From JAGDZR01 sp049115695 (GTDB lineage Bacteria; Bacteroidota; Bacteroidia; Cytophagales; Cyclobacteriaceae), in assembly GCA_049115695.1 (NCBI GenBank), contig JAGDZR010000017.1:124001-188000 (forward strand): a stretch of DNA of 64,000 bases, written 5' to 3'. Below are positions 34,243 to 41,083 of this stretch, in pieces; position 1 is the first letter of the stretch; every line of letters begins with the position of its first letter. The position numbers were made by a program, and so were the translations under genes. The notes under the pieces are model-generated. The model was not told where the DNA came from. It ran no database searches and saw only the letters and a program-made list of their open reading frames with translations.

Positions 34243-35316
34243 ATGAAATATTTGTTGCTTTCTACTCGCAAAGGACTCATAATCTACGCACGGTCTGATA
34301 ATCAATGGCAATACCAAGCGACTCACTTTCTGGGTATTCCGGTTTCACTCAGCTATGTAGATCAACGTACCAATACATGGTGGGCTTGTCTGGATCATGG
34401 TCATTGGGGAGTAAAACTTCATCGATCCATTGATGAAGGTGTTTCATGGACAGAAGTCGACACTCCGAAATTTCCAGAGGGGTCAGAAGTGAAAGAGGGT
34501 CGGTTAGCGGTAGTAAAATACCTGTGGGCCATGGCTGCCGGAGGTGAGGAAGAACCGGGGGTGCTCTACTTGGGAACTGATCCAGGAGCGCTGTTCAAGT
34601 CGGAGAACGATGGCTTGTCATGGGAGCTTGTCAGGAGCCTGTGGGATCATCCGAGTAGATCGCAGTGGTTTGGCGGTGGCAGGGAAAATCCAGGGATTCA
34701 TTCAATCATAGTGGACCCGCGAGATAGTGATCACCTCTACATTGCGATCAGCTGTGCCGGTGTGTTTGAAAGCAAAGATGGATGCAAATCCTGGCATTCT
34801 GCTAATAAAGGGTTGAAGGCAGATTTTCTACCAGATCCTGATTCAGAGATCGGTCAGGATCCTCATATACTGGTGGTATCTCAAAATCATCCAGATCACA
34901 TGTGGCAGCAAAACCATTGCGGCATTTTCTACTCGAAAGATGGCGCAAAAAACTGGGTGGACGTAAGTGAAAGCGAGGGTCCTGCAAATTTTGGCTTTGC
35001 CATTGTAGTGGATGAAAAAGATCCGGAAAGTGCATGGGTAGCTCCGGCTATCTCTGACGAAATAAGAGTTGCCGTTGATCAATCATTGTGTATTTCAAGA
35101 ACAGGAAATGGAGGCAAAACTTGGCAGGCCTTAAGAAGCGGTTTGCCGCAGGAGCAATGTTTTGATATTGTGTTTAGGCATGCCATGGATAAAAGGGGTG
35201 ATCATATAGTATTCGGCACTACGACTGGGAATGCGTATTTTTCAAATAATAGAGGAGATGGCTGGCAAAACTTGTCAACCAATCTCCCTCTAATTTATGC
35301 CGTGCTAATTGTTTGA
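34243..35316 (+). CDS. BNR/sialidase-like beta-propeller protein (VPS10/WD40-YVTN type), cytoplasmic
   Basis: 357 residues from ATG 34243; an ORF start further upstream would overlap the MoaD gene almost completely in another frame and is rejected. The start MKYLLLSTRKGLIIYAR has no signal peptide. Asp-box-like repeats are visible: SIDEGVSWTEVDTP, SENDGLSWELVRSLW, SKDGCKSWHSANKG, SKDGAKNWVDVSE, GNGGKTWQALRSG and NNRGDGWQNLSTNLP (S/T-x-D-x-G-x-x-W pattern). Catalytic sialidase residues were not recognised. It follows the di-glycine protein by 16 nt, and a functional link is likely but not defined. It converges with the PfpI-type lipoprotein gene, which it overlaps by 12 nt at the 3' ends. Confidence 0.8.
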   Translation: MKYLLLSTRKGLIIYARSDNQWQYQATHFLGIPVSLSYVDQRTNTWWACLDHGHWGVKLHRSIDEGVSWTEVDTPKFPEGSEVKEGRLAVVKYLWAMAAGGEEEPGVLYLGTDPGALFKSENDGLSWELVRSLWDHPSRSQWFGGGRENPGIHSIIVDPRDSDHLYIAISCAGVFESKDGCKSWHSANKGLKADFLPDPDSEIGQDPHILVVSQNHPDHMWQQNHCGIFYSKDGAKNWVDVSESEGPANFGFAIVVDEKDPESAWVAPAISDEIRVAVDQSLCISRTGNGGKTWQALRSGLPQEQCFDIVFRHAMDKRGDHIVFGTTTGNAYFSNNRGDGWQNLSTNLPLIYAVLIV

Positions 35317-36000
35317 ATGGTAGGTTTCCACCAATCGATCCAGATAGATGGATTGTTCTATGTGCTTGCGATGTGCGGCTGAAGAAAGTTTTTCTAGCAA
35401 GGCAAGGGAAGCCGGGTACGAAATAAGGTTGCCGTTTGAGCTGAAAATCTTACCATCATTTATAAATGCAACTTCTTGATCATCCTGGACCTTCAAACTT
35501 GGAAATTGTGCCTGAAGTTGAGATCCACCATTTCTGTATGTAACAATTTTGGCACTATCAGCAATGCCGCTTTTACCCAATAAAAATGCACCAGCGCAAT
35601 GACTGGCTACAAAATCTGTTGTAGGAGATGTTTGTGTGATAAAGTTTATTAGTGATTGGTCGGCGAGTTGTTTCTCCGGGTGGTATGAACTTGGAACCAC
35701 CAATACTTTAAGGGCAGGGGCGGTCGATAAATCATAGTCCGGTATGATGGTCAGTCCTTCTTCAGATCGGTAGGATCGTTTTTCCTTAGCAATGGTGACA
35801 ACTTGAAAGAGTTGGGTTCCTTCAATGTCAGGTTTGGAGAAAATGTCCATTGGCGCACTTACTTCATTGAGTAAGAAATCATCAAAAATAAGGATGCCAA
35901 TGGTAGGTAAGTTTTGAATTGTAGTGTCTTCAGATGATTGAGGAACAGTTGCACATCCAGCCATAATTAGAAATGTTAAAAGATTAGTTAATTGATTCAT
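35305..36000 (-). CDS. DJ-1/PfpI-family lipoprotein
   Basis: 231 residues from ATG 36000, which gives a lipobox LIMAGC16. The DJ-1/PfpI domain spans about 32-200: IGILIFDDFLLNEVSAPMDIF with the conserved E46, VLVVPSSYHP, and the nucleophile elbow FVASHCAGAFLLG with C135. This resembles the sensor half of GlxA/FtrA-type AraC regulators, but the AraC DNA-binding part is absent and the protein is exported, so it is not a transcription factor. It might be a periplasmic amidase-like or stress protein. It is downstream of the Crp/Fnr gene on the same strand, with a strong palindrome between. Confidence 0.82.
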   Translation of the reverse strand: MNQLTNLLTFLIMAGCATVPQSSEDTTIQNLPTIGILIFDDFLLNEVSAPMDIFSKPDIEGTQLFQVVTIAKEKRSYRSEEGLTIIPDYDLSTAPALKVLVVPSSYHPEKQLADQSLINFITQTSPTTDFVASHCAGAFLLGKSGIADSAKIVTYRNGGSQLQAQFPSLKVQDDQEVAFINDGKIFSSNGNLISYPASLALLEKLSSAAHRKHIEQSIYLDRLVETYHSNN

Positions 36001-36021
36001 TTCACAAAAATGGAACGTCAA

Positions 36022-36060
36022 CCGGGGGGATTTCTTGATCATGATCAAGAAATCTCCCGG
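36022..36060. promoter_or_regulatory. Strong palindrome between Crp/Fnr and PfpI-type genes (operator or terminator)
   Basis: Positions 36029-36054 form a 26-nt perfect palindrome centred on ATCATGATCA-like sequence, extended by a GGG/CCC flank with one wobble and one bulge to 36022-36060. It lies 7 nt after the Crp/Fnr stop and 22 nt before the PfpI-type start (minus strand). There is no clear T-run. It could end the regulator transcript or bind the regulator itself. Confidence 0.5.
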
Positions 36061-36067
36061 TTAATTG

Positions 36068-36646
36068 TTAATGAGACTTGCTTTTTTTCTTTCTAATTCT
36101 GCTCATGAATTCCGGAGTAAATCCAAGATAGGAAGCAAGCATATATTGAGGAACCCGATTGGCAAAATCGGGATTACGGGCCATAAAGACATCATAGAGC
36201 TCCTCCCCGGATAGATTAAACATAAAATGTATGCGCCTCTGAGCGGCAACAAAAGTTTTTTCCATGATAATTTGAAAATAACGTGATAGGTGATAGGATT
36301 TCTCATGGATTTCCTGCCATCCTTGTCTGGTTATTTTGATGGTTTCGCAGTTTTCAATCGACTGGATATTGAGTTGAGAAGGCTTTTGGTTAAGAAAGCT
36401 ATCGTAATCTGTAATCCACCAATCCTCAATAGCGAAGTGAACGGTTTTTTCGATTCCACTCTTGTGGACAAAATAAGTTCTGAAACATCCTCTGATCACG
36501 AAATGTGCAGCATGGCATACATTGCCATGTTCGATCATGGTGGCTTTTGACGGGAAAGAGTGTTGGGAGCAAACCCTTTCAAGCAGTCGGATGTCTTCGC
36601 TATTGAGCTTGACAAATCGAGTGATATGATCTATCAAGGGCTGCAC
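36068..36646 (-). CDS. Crp/Fnr-family transcriptional regulator
   Basis: 192 residues. The cyclic-nucleotide-binding-like jelly roll occupies about 25-125 (MIEHGNVCHAAHFVIRGCFRTYF, in part; EKTVHFAIEDWWITDYDSFL), the usual shape of Bacteroidota Crp-like proteins. A helical dimer region follows (FVAAQRRIHFMFNLSGEELY), then the DNA-binding helix-turn-helix near the end, VPQYMLASYLGFTPEFMSRIRKK. Cysteine clusters for an iron-sulfur centre (FNR) are absent. Its targets are unknown; the adjacent palindrome at 36022-36060 is a candidate. It starts immediately after the stop of the upstream acetoacetate decarboxylase-like gene on the same strand. Confidence 0.88.
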   Translation of the reverse strand: MQPLIDHITRFVKLNSEDIRLLERVCSQHSFPSKATMIEHGNVCHAAHFVIRGCFRTYFVHKSGIEKTVHFAIEDWWITDYDSFLNQKPSQLNIQSIENCETIKITRQGWQEIHEKSYHLSRYFQIIMEKTFVAAQRRIHFMFNLSGEELYDVFMARNPDFANRVPQYMLASYLGFTPEFMSRIRKKKSKSH

Positions 36647-37267
36647 TTACGCCTTAAACGTTTTAGGATTGGGGAATGTTAAATGAAATTTGTTAGCGTA
36701 AAGGCCTATCAGCGGTTTCTCATTGTTCAAAAGTTCAAAACCAGGTAAGTCACTATTAAAATTATCCAGTTTTGCCAGTCCAGCTGTTCCCCATGCACTC
36801 GGGCGTAATTTGTACACCGTTTCGTTGAGTTGCTGGATGAGTTGGTAGGGTAGGAAGTGGGTGAACACAGGTAACTGAAGCGAAGTAGGTCGTACCTGTA
36901 CATCAGAACTATCACCAATGCGCCAGTTTCTTAGCCCCTCGTCAACCTGAAACGGGAGAGTTGTTTTTGGAATTCCCCAATTGGCTCTGCCATTGATCGT
37001 GCTGATCTCAGTGGATACATGGATGTGAGAGATGTGGTATCCGGTTATGCCATTGAATCTACTCTTTCCTGGGATCAATAACATTTCGTGGTACGGACCA
37101 ATGTTTGATTCCGAATAATCGACTAGCATCAGCAGCGTTAAGCCACCCAGATAATCCAGAGAGGTGAAGTGTGAGTCCAACTTGTGCTTTGAAAAGGAGT
37201 ATACGAATATGTATCCTTTTCCCTTGAGTCGCCATGGAGGACTCGAAATGTGAGTATGAGTTGACAC
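36647..37267 (-). CDS. Acetoacetate decarboxylase-family protein (ADC-like)
   Basis: About 206 residues from a GTG at 37267. Longer frames would begin inside the terminator of the cold-shock gene, and there is no ATG before the conserved part, so GTG is chosen. Seen: ISSPPWRLKGKGYIFVYSF at the start (in the family 'PPW.L.G.gyi..y'), LLIPGKSRFNGITGYHISHI and STINGRANWGIPKTTLPFQ with NWGIPK, where family enzymes place the substrate pocket. The Schiff-base lysine of true acetoacetate decarboxylase cannot be assigned with certainty, so the reaction is left open. Probably a cytoplasmic enzyme, encoded directly upstream of the Crp/Fnr gene. Confidence 0.75.
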   Translation of the reverse strand: MSTHTHISSPPWRLKGKGYIFVYSFSKHKLDSHFTSLDYLGGLTLLMLVDYSESNIGPYHEMLLIPGKSRFNGITGYHISHIHVSTEISTINGRANWGIPKTTLPFQVDEGLRNWRIGDSSDVQVRPTSLQLPVFTHFLPYQLIQQLNETVYKLRPSAWGTAGLAKLDNFNSDLPGFELLNNEKPLIGLYANKFHLTFPNPKTFKA

Positions 37268-37302
37268 GGATCGTTCTTTGAACCGTAATCTACAGAAAGG
37301 GC

Positions 37303-37331
37303 AAAAAAAAAGGAGGAACTGTGCCCTCCTT
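37303..37331 (-). terminator. Intrinsic terminator of the cold-shock gene
   Basis: On the minus strand, AAGGAGG pairs with CCTCCTT (7-bp stem, 8-nt loop), followed by nine T's. It lies 21-49 bp beyond the cold-shock stop codon. Confidence 0.85.
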
Positions 37332-37351
37332 GTCAACAAATTAATAGATGC

Positions 37352-37543
37352 TTAAGATTTTCGTACGCTACTAGCGTTAAGTCCTTTTTTGCCTTCTGTC
37401 AATTCGAATTCGACTTTGTCGCCTTCTTTGATCTGATCGATAGTGCCAGATACGTGTACAAAGTACTCCTTTTTGGTGTCGTCATCAATGATAAAGCCAT
37501 AGCCTTTTTCATCATTGAAGAATTTAACTGTTCCAGTATTCAT
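37352..37543 (-). CDS. Cold-shock domain protein (CspA family)
   Basis: 63 residues, the usual length. The RNA-binding motifs RNP1 (KGYGFI) and RNP2 (YFVHVSG) are present, with the start MNTGTVKFFNDEKGYG typical of the family; RNP2 has the YFVHV form common in Bacteroidota. It binds single-stranded RNA/DNA and melts secondary structure. It has its own terminator and probably its own promoter in the 135-bp region divergent from the small membrane protein. A paralogue assignment (cspA, cspC or other) cannot be made from sequence alone. Confidence 0.95.
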   Translation of the reverse strand: MNTGTVKFFNDEKGYGFIIDDDTKKEYFVHVSGTIDQIKEGDKVEFELTEGKKGLNASSVRKS

Positions 37544-37678
37544 TAGAAAAATTTAAAAATATTGCTCGCAAGGTAAAACTTTTTGATTCTTTTGAAATGT
37601 ATTAATGGGATAAATTTAAATATTCCTGCTGAACAGGCGCTATTCTGCTACCTTCGAGGCATAATTTGATGCAAAAAC

Positions 37679-37861
37679 ATGAATCCAGGAGTTTTAAAAG
37701 GGTTAGGTATTACATTAGGTTTAGTAGTAGTGCTACTCTCTGTCATACATTTCATTTCGACTTTCAAGTCAGATAACACGAATTGGTACCTACTGGTCAT
37801 GGCATGCGGCATGGTACTGCTGCTCTTCTATACGATCAGATCTGGCAAACGAATTAGATAA
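37679..37861 (+). CDS. Small membrane protein of unknown function
   Basis: 60 residues with two hydrophobic segments (about 8-28 and 37-54) separated by a short polar loop (TFKSDNTNW) and a basic tail RSGKRIR. No family is recognised. The ATG at 37679 is the only sensible start. It converges with recR with a 2-nt gap and is divergent from the cold-shock gene, so its transcript stands alone. The clean frame, hydrophobic pattern and basic tail (positive-inside) favour a real gene. Confidence 0.6.
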   Translation: MNPGVLKGLGITLGLVVVLLSVIHFISTFKSDNTNWYLLVMACGMVLLLFYTIRSGKRIR

Positions 37862-37863
37862 TT

Positions 37864-38484
37864 TTACTGATTCTGACCTCCAAACAAAGTTCGAGAAGAG
37901 ATACTCCTTCCAAGTGTGACTTCATCGGCATATTCGAGTTCACCTCCAACAGGAATTCCTCTGGCTATAGTAGTTATTTTCAGGTCAAATGCTGATAACC
38001 TCTTTGTTAAATAAAATGAGGTTGTATCTCCTTCCAGCGTAGCACTCAGTGCCAAAATAATTTCTCTGACTTCACCGTTACTCAGTTCGATTCTTTTCAC
38101 TAATTCTTCGATTGCGATTTCTTCAGGTCCTATTCCATCCATCGGAGATATCCGCCCTCCAAGCACGTGAAACATTCCGTTGTATTGTCCGGTGTTTTTT
38201 ATGGCGATGACGTCAGGCGTGTCTTCCACCACGCAAATGGTTGTTACATCCGTGTTGATCGTGCGACAGGTACAGTCTTCTGAATCGCTGATGATTTTGC
38301 ATTCACGGCAATACTTTGTCTGGGTTCTTAACTCTCGCAGTGCGTCAGAGAGCAAGTCAGTGTTTTCTTCGGGTTGCTTGAGTAAATGCAGGGCTAGACG
38401 GAGGGCTGTTTTTTTTCCAATTCCAGGAAGACGTGATATTTCCTCAACCGCACGCTCAATAAGCTTGGAAGGATATTGAATCAT
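37864..38484 (-). CDS. recR: Recombination mediator protein RecR
   Basis: 206 residues, standard length. The helix-hairpin-helix start (LPGIGKKTALRLALHLL), a C4 zinc finger (YCRECKIISDSEDCTC), and a Toprim domain with VVEDTPDVIAI and HVLGGRISPMDGIGPE are all in order. The C-terminal ALSATLEGDTTSFYL and ARGIPVGGELEYADEVTL complete the match. With RecF/RecO it loads RecA onto SSB-coated single-stranded DNA. It overlaps the clpS gene by 4 nt (ATGA) and is translated after it. Confidence 0.97.
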   Translation of the reverse strand: MIQYPSKLIERAVEEISRLPGIGKKTALRLALHLLKQPEENTDLLSDALRELRTQTKYCRECKIISDSEDCTCRTINTDVTTICVVEDTPDVIAIKNTGQYNGMFHVLGGRISPMDGIGPEEIAIEELVKRIELSNGEVREIILALSATLEGDTTSFYLTKRLSAFDLKITTIARGIPVGGELEYADEVTLGRSISSRTLFGGQNQ

Positions 38485-38768
38485 TCAATAGTGGCCTTGA
38501 TGCCAGCTCTAGTGAGGCCTTCTCTCATAGGCTTGAGAAGCTCGTAGGTTCCGTTTTTCACAGAGCACTTACCCTTATAATGAATAATATAGGTACACTG
38601 CTCGGCCTGTGTAGTATTGTGCTTGCAGACTTTAATCAACGTGTTGATAACGTGTTCAAAGGTGTTAAAGTCATCGTTATGAACGACCAGAGTCTTCAAA
38701 TCTTCCGACTCAATCACCTCTTCAACAGCGATTAATTCTTCAATGTCGGCTTCAAAAAATATCTCCAT
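38481..38768 (-). CDS. clpS: ATP-dependent Clp protease adaptor ClpS
   Basis: 95 residues from ATG 38768 (MEIFFEADIEE); the longer frame upstream reads into the divergent promoter region and is rejected. The core LVVHNDDFNTFEHVINTLIKVC is typical: the D-D-x-x-T-F-E-H-V segment forms the N-degron pocket and the ClpA/ClpC contact. The N-terminal tail is acidic and unstructured, as in known ClpS. It delivers N-end rule substrates to ClpAP/ClpCP. Gene order clpS-recR is coupled by a 4-nt overlap. A symporter gene runs divergently 71 bp upstream. Confidence 0.92.
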   Translation of the reverse strand: MEIFFEADIEELIAVEEVIESEDLKTLVVHNDDFNTFEHVINTLIKVCKHNTTQAEQCTYIIHYKGKCSVKNGTYELLKPMREGLTRAGIKATIE

Positions 38769-38839
38769 AGCAATAGTAATTTGTGCAAAGTTATGAATAC
38801 TAATTATTTTGCGGGCCTTTGGAACCCTGAATTCGACGA

Positions 38840-40285
38840 ATGAACCCATCACTAGTGGCAATAATTATTGCCGGATACTTCCTTGTTTTGATTCTTATTT
38901 CGTGGTTTACTTCTCGAAATGCTGATTCAGAATCCTTCTATACCGGCAATCGTCAGTCACCCTGGTTTTTAGTGGCATTTGGCATGATCGGAGCGTCCCT
39001 GTCGGGAGTAACGTTTATTTCAGTCCCGGGTGAAGTAGGCAATAGCAGTTGGTTCTATTTTCAAATGGTGCTGGGCTATTTGCTAGGCTATTTTGTGATC
39101 GCGATGGTGCTCCTTCCGCTTTACTATCGTCTCAATTTAGTATCGATCTACGGATTCCTGGAACAACGATTTGGTTTTTGGGCTTACAAATCTGGGGCCT
39201 TTTTCTTTTTAGTAAGTCGGGTGATTGGTGCAGCATTTAGACTGTTCTTGGTTGCCGGAGTGCTTCAAATAGCATTTTTTGATGCTTTTGGCCTTCCGTT
39301 CTGGGTGTCCGTGGTGACAGCTGTTCTCCTAATATGGATTTATACTTTTCGCGGAGGAATCAAGACGATTGTTTGGACAGATACCCTGCAAACCACTTTC
39401 ATGATATTGTCTGTGATCGTAAGCATATATTTCATCAAGGATAGCCTGGACTGGTCCTGGGGGCAAGTAGTGAGCAAGGTATGGGACGATTCCAGAAGTG
39501 ATATTTTTATTTTTGATTGGCAGCATTCCAGGAATTTTTTCAAGCAGTTTTTCGCAGGCGCATTTATCGCTATCGTGATGACCGGGTTAGATCAGGACAT
39601 GATGCAAAAAAATCTTACCTGTAAGAACTTGAAGGAAGCACAGAAAAATGTATTTTGGTTTAGCACGATTCTCGTCTTTGTCAATCTGCTCTTTCTGGCG
39701 CTGGGAGTTTTACTCTATCAATACGCTGATGCCATGTCCATTGCCTTGCCGGAACGATCGGATAGTTTGTTTCCAATGTTGGCAGTCAATCATTTTAATA
39801 TCATCAGTGGAGTAGTTTTTCTACTGGGCATTACTGCGGCCGCCTATTCAAGTGCTGACAGTGCGCTCACGGCACTTACCACCTCATTCTGCGTTGATTT
39901 TTTAGGCTTTAACGCTGAGAATTTTGAGCAACGAAAAAAAATGCGAGTGATCGTACACCTTGGGTTCTCCATCTTGCTAATTATCGTGATTTTAGTGTTT
40001 GACGCCATCAACAGCCAAAGTGTAATTAATTCAATTTTTACAGCTGCCGGCTATACTTATGGTCCATTACTGGGAATGTTCACTTTTGGCATTTATACCC
40101 AAAGGCAGGTTACGGATAAGTACGTGCCAATGGTCTGCCTTGCTGCTCCCATCCTTTCTTACCTTATCAATCTTAACTCAGAGACTCTTCTAGGGGGATA
40201 TCAATTTGGTTTTGAGATAGTGATATTGAATGGTTTATTGACTTTTATCGGATTGTCACTTATTACCAATAAGGCAGGGAAATGA
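38840..40285 (+). CDS. Sodium:solute symporter family protein (SSS)
   Basis: 481 residues with about 13 hydrophobic segments. SSS features: GNRQSPWFLVAFGMIGASLSGVTFISVPG in TM2-3 (in part), MMQKNLTCKNLKEAQKN after the TM6-7 region, and AAAYSSADSALTALTTSFCVDF in TM8, where the serines coordinate Na+. The C-terminus runs GGYQFGFEIVILNGLLTFIG into a short basic tail. Likely imports a sugar, amino acid or organic acid with Na+; the substrate is not readable. Divergent from clpS with 71 bp between. A detached copy of the same C-terminus lies at 40847-40942. Confidence 0.93.
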   Translation: MNPSLVAIIIAGYFLVLILISWFTSRNADSESFYTGNRQSPWFLVAFGMIGASLSGVTFISVPGEVGNSSWFYFQMVLGYLLGYFVIAMVLLPLYYRLNLVSIYGFLEQRFGFWAYKSGAFFFLVSRVIGAAFRLFLVAGVLQIAFFDAFGLPFWVSVVTAVLLIWIYTFRGGIKTIVWTDTLQTTFMILSVIVSIYFIKDSLDWSWGQVVSKVWDDSRSDIFIFDWQHSRNFFKQFFAGAFIAIVMTGLDQDMMQKNLTCKNLKEAQKNVFWFSTILVFVNLLFLALGVLLYQYADAMSIALPERSDSLFPMLAVNHFNIISGVVFLLGITAAAYSSADSALTALTTSFCVDFLGFNAENFEQRKKMRVIVHLGFSILLIIVILVFDAINSQSVINSIFTAAGYTYGPLLGMFTFGIYTQRQVTDKYVPMVCLAAPILSYLINLNSETLLGGYQFGFEIVILNGLLTFIGLSLITNKAGK

Positions 40286-40306
40286 AAAAGGAGTCCAAGA
40301 CTCCTT
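40285..40306 (-). terminator. Intrinsic terminator for the TonB-domain gene
   Basis: On the minus strand, AAGGAGT and ACTCCTT form a 7-bp stem with a 5-nt loop, followed by five T's (A-run 40285-40289 on plus). It starts 45 bp beyond the stop of the gene at 40351 and touches the stop codon of the symporter, so it may also act on the plus strand. Confidence 0.6.
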
Positions 40307-40350
40307 ACCTAAACACTAAATGACTTATAGTTTTTGACTTTGCTTTTATC

Positions 40351-40376
40351 CTAGTTCATCACTAGTGATGAACTAG
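40351..40376. repeat. 26-nt perfect palindrome containing the gene's stop codon
   Basis: 40351-40376 is fully self-complementary around a central CTAG. It encodes the last residues (SSSLVMN) and the TAG stop of the minus-strand TonB-domain gene. It may help mark the transcript end together with the hairpin at 40285-40306. Confidence 0.55.
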
Positions 40377-40725
40377 AGATTTCTAATTTGAATTCAAAGG
40401 GTATTTCCATTTTGCTTTCAACTGTACCTCCATCAGCTTTGATGGATGGAACGAATTTAAGCTGCTGAGCAGCCAATTCTACGGCCTTTTGAAATTCGGC
40501 ATTTGTTGCTTCCTTAACTACTACATCCTTCACATTTCCTTTCGGACAAATCGTCACTTCCAAGATCACTTTCCCCTCTTGAACCTGACTTTTTGCCAAC
40601 TCAGGATAATCAATCGAAGCGGCAACTTCTTTCAGGTTTTTTACCATGGGCGTTGTTGCATCGTTCTGTGCATTTGAAGCGAAAACAAATAATACCAACG
40701 TAAAAACTGCTGCTAACCTTCTCAT
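40351..40725 (-). CDS. Secreted TonB C-terminal-domain protein
   Basis: 124 residues. Sec signal (LAAVFTLVLFVFASNAQ) followed by a single TonB/TolA C-terminal domain: ASIDYPELAKSQVQEGKVILEVTI and NVKDVVVKEATNAEFQKAVELAAQQLKF (in part), then the final strand IPFEFKLE. There is no transmembrane anchor and no proline-rich stalk, so it cannot transmit energy as classic TonB does. Free periplasmic domains of this kind are common in Bacteroidota and have no clear role. The gene ends inside a 26-nt perfect palindrome, and its upstream region holds repeated GTTAAC sites. Confidence 0.8.
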   Translation of the reverse strand: MRRLAAVFTLVLFVFASNAQNDATTPMVKNLKEVAASIDYPELAKSQVQEGKVILEVTICPKGNVKDVVVKEATNAEFQKAVELAAQQLKFVPSIKADGGTVESKMEIPFEFKLEISSSSLVMN

Positions 40726-40740
40726 GATCTTTCTTTTATA

Positions 40741-40771
40741 TGTTAACTAATTGTTAACCCAAAGTTAACGA
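40741..40771. promoter_or_regulatory. Cluster of GTTAAC palindromes upstream of the TonB-domain gene
   Basis: Three GTTAAC hexamers occur in about 30 bp (near 40742, 40752 and 40764), 15-45 bp upstream of the minus-strand start, with related GTAACA/ATAACA strings further out. The spacing of about 10-12 bp places them on one DNA face, as expected for an operator. No regulator is identified. Confidence 0.3.
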
Positions 40772-40846
40772 TAAAAATGAAATTTAGTAACATTTAGATA
40801 ACATTAAAGCTCCATTTGGATAACATCTTCCAATTCGGATTAGTTG

Positions 40847-40942
40847 ATGGGAGGATATCAATTTGGTTTTGAAATCGTGATTCTCAATGATTTGTTGACA
40901 TTTTTAGGGATGTTGTCAATATGCAGGCCACATAATGCTTAA
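40847..40942 (+). pseudogene. Detached C-terminal fragment of a sodium:solute symporter paralogue
   Basis: The frame from 40847 reads GGYQFGFEIVILNDLLTFLG, nearly identical to the last residues of the symporter ending at 40285 (GGYQFGFEIVILNGLLTFIG), then diverges and stops at 40942. The DNA is also clearly related but differs at many third-codon positions. It is too short to be functional. It looks like the relic of a second, older symporter copy, most of which was lost when the intervening gene settled. Confidence 0.75.
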
Positions 40943-41083
40943 GGAATCTGATCTAGGTGTCCAGATTAATGATGCGCTACATGTAATCAAAAAATGAGAA
41001 CGATTGCGCCATTTCATGATGAAAAATGTAATTACATTGAGTTTTTTAGTGTGTATTTTAGAAAATTTACAACCAGTACTATT

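Noticed and set aside
35305..36000. GlxA/FtrA-type AraC transcription factor
   Set aside because: Only the DJ-1/PfpI part is present and it carries a lipoprotein signal; a DNA-binding domain is missing.
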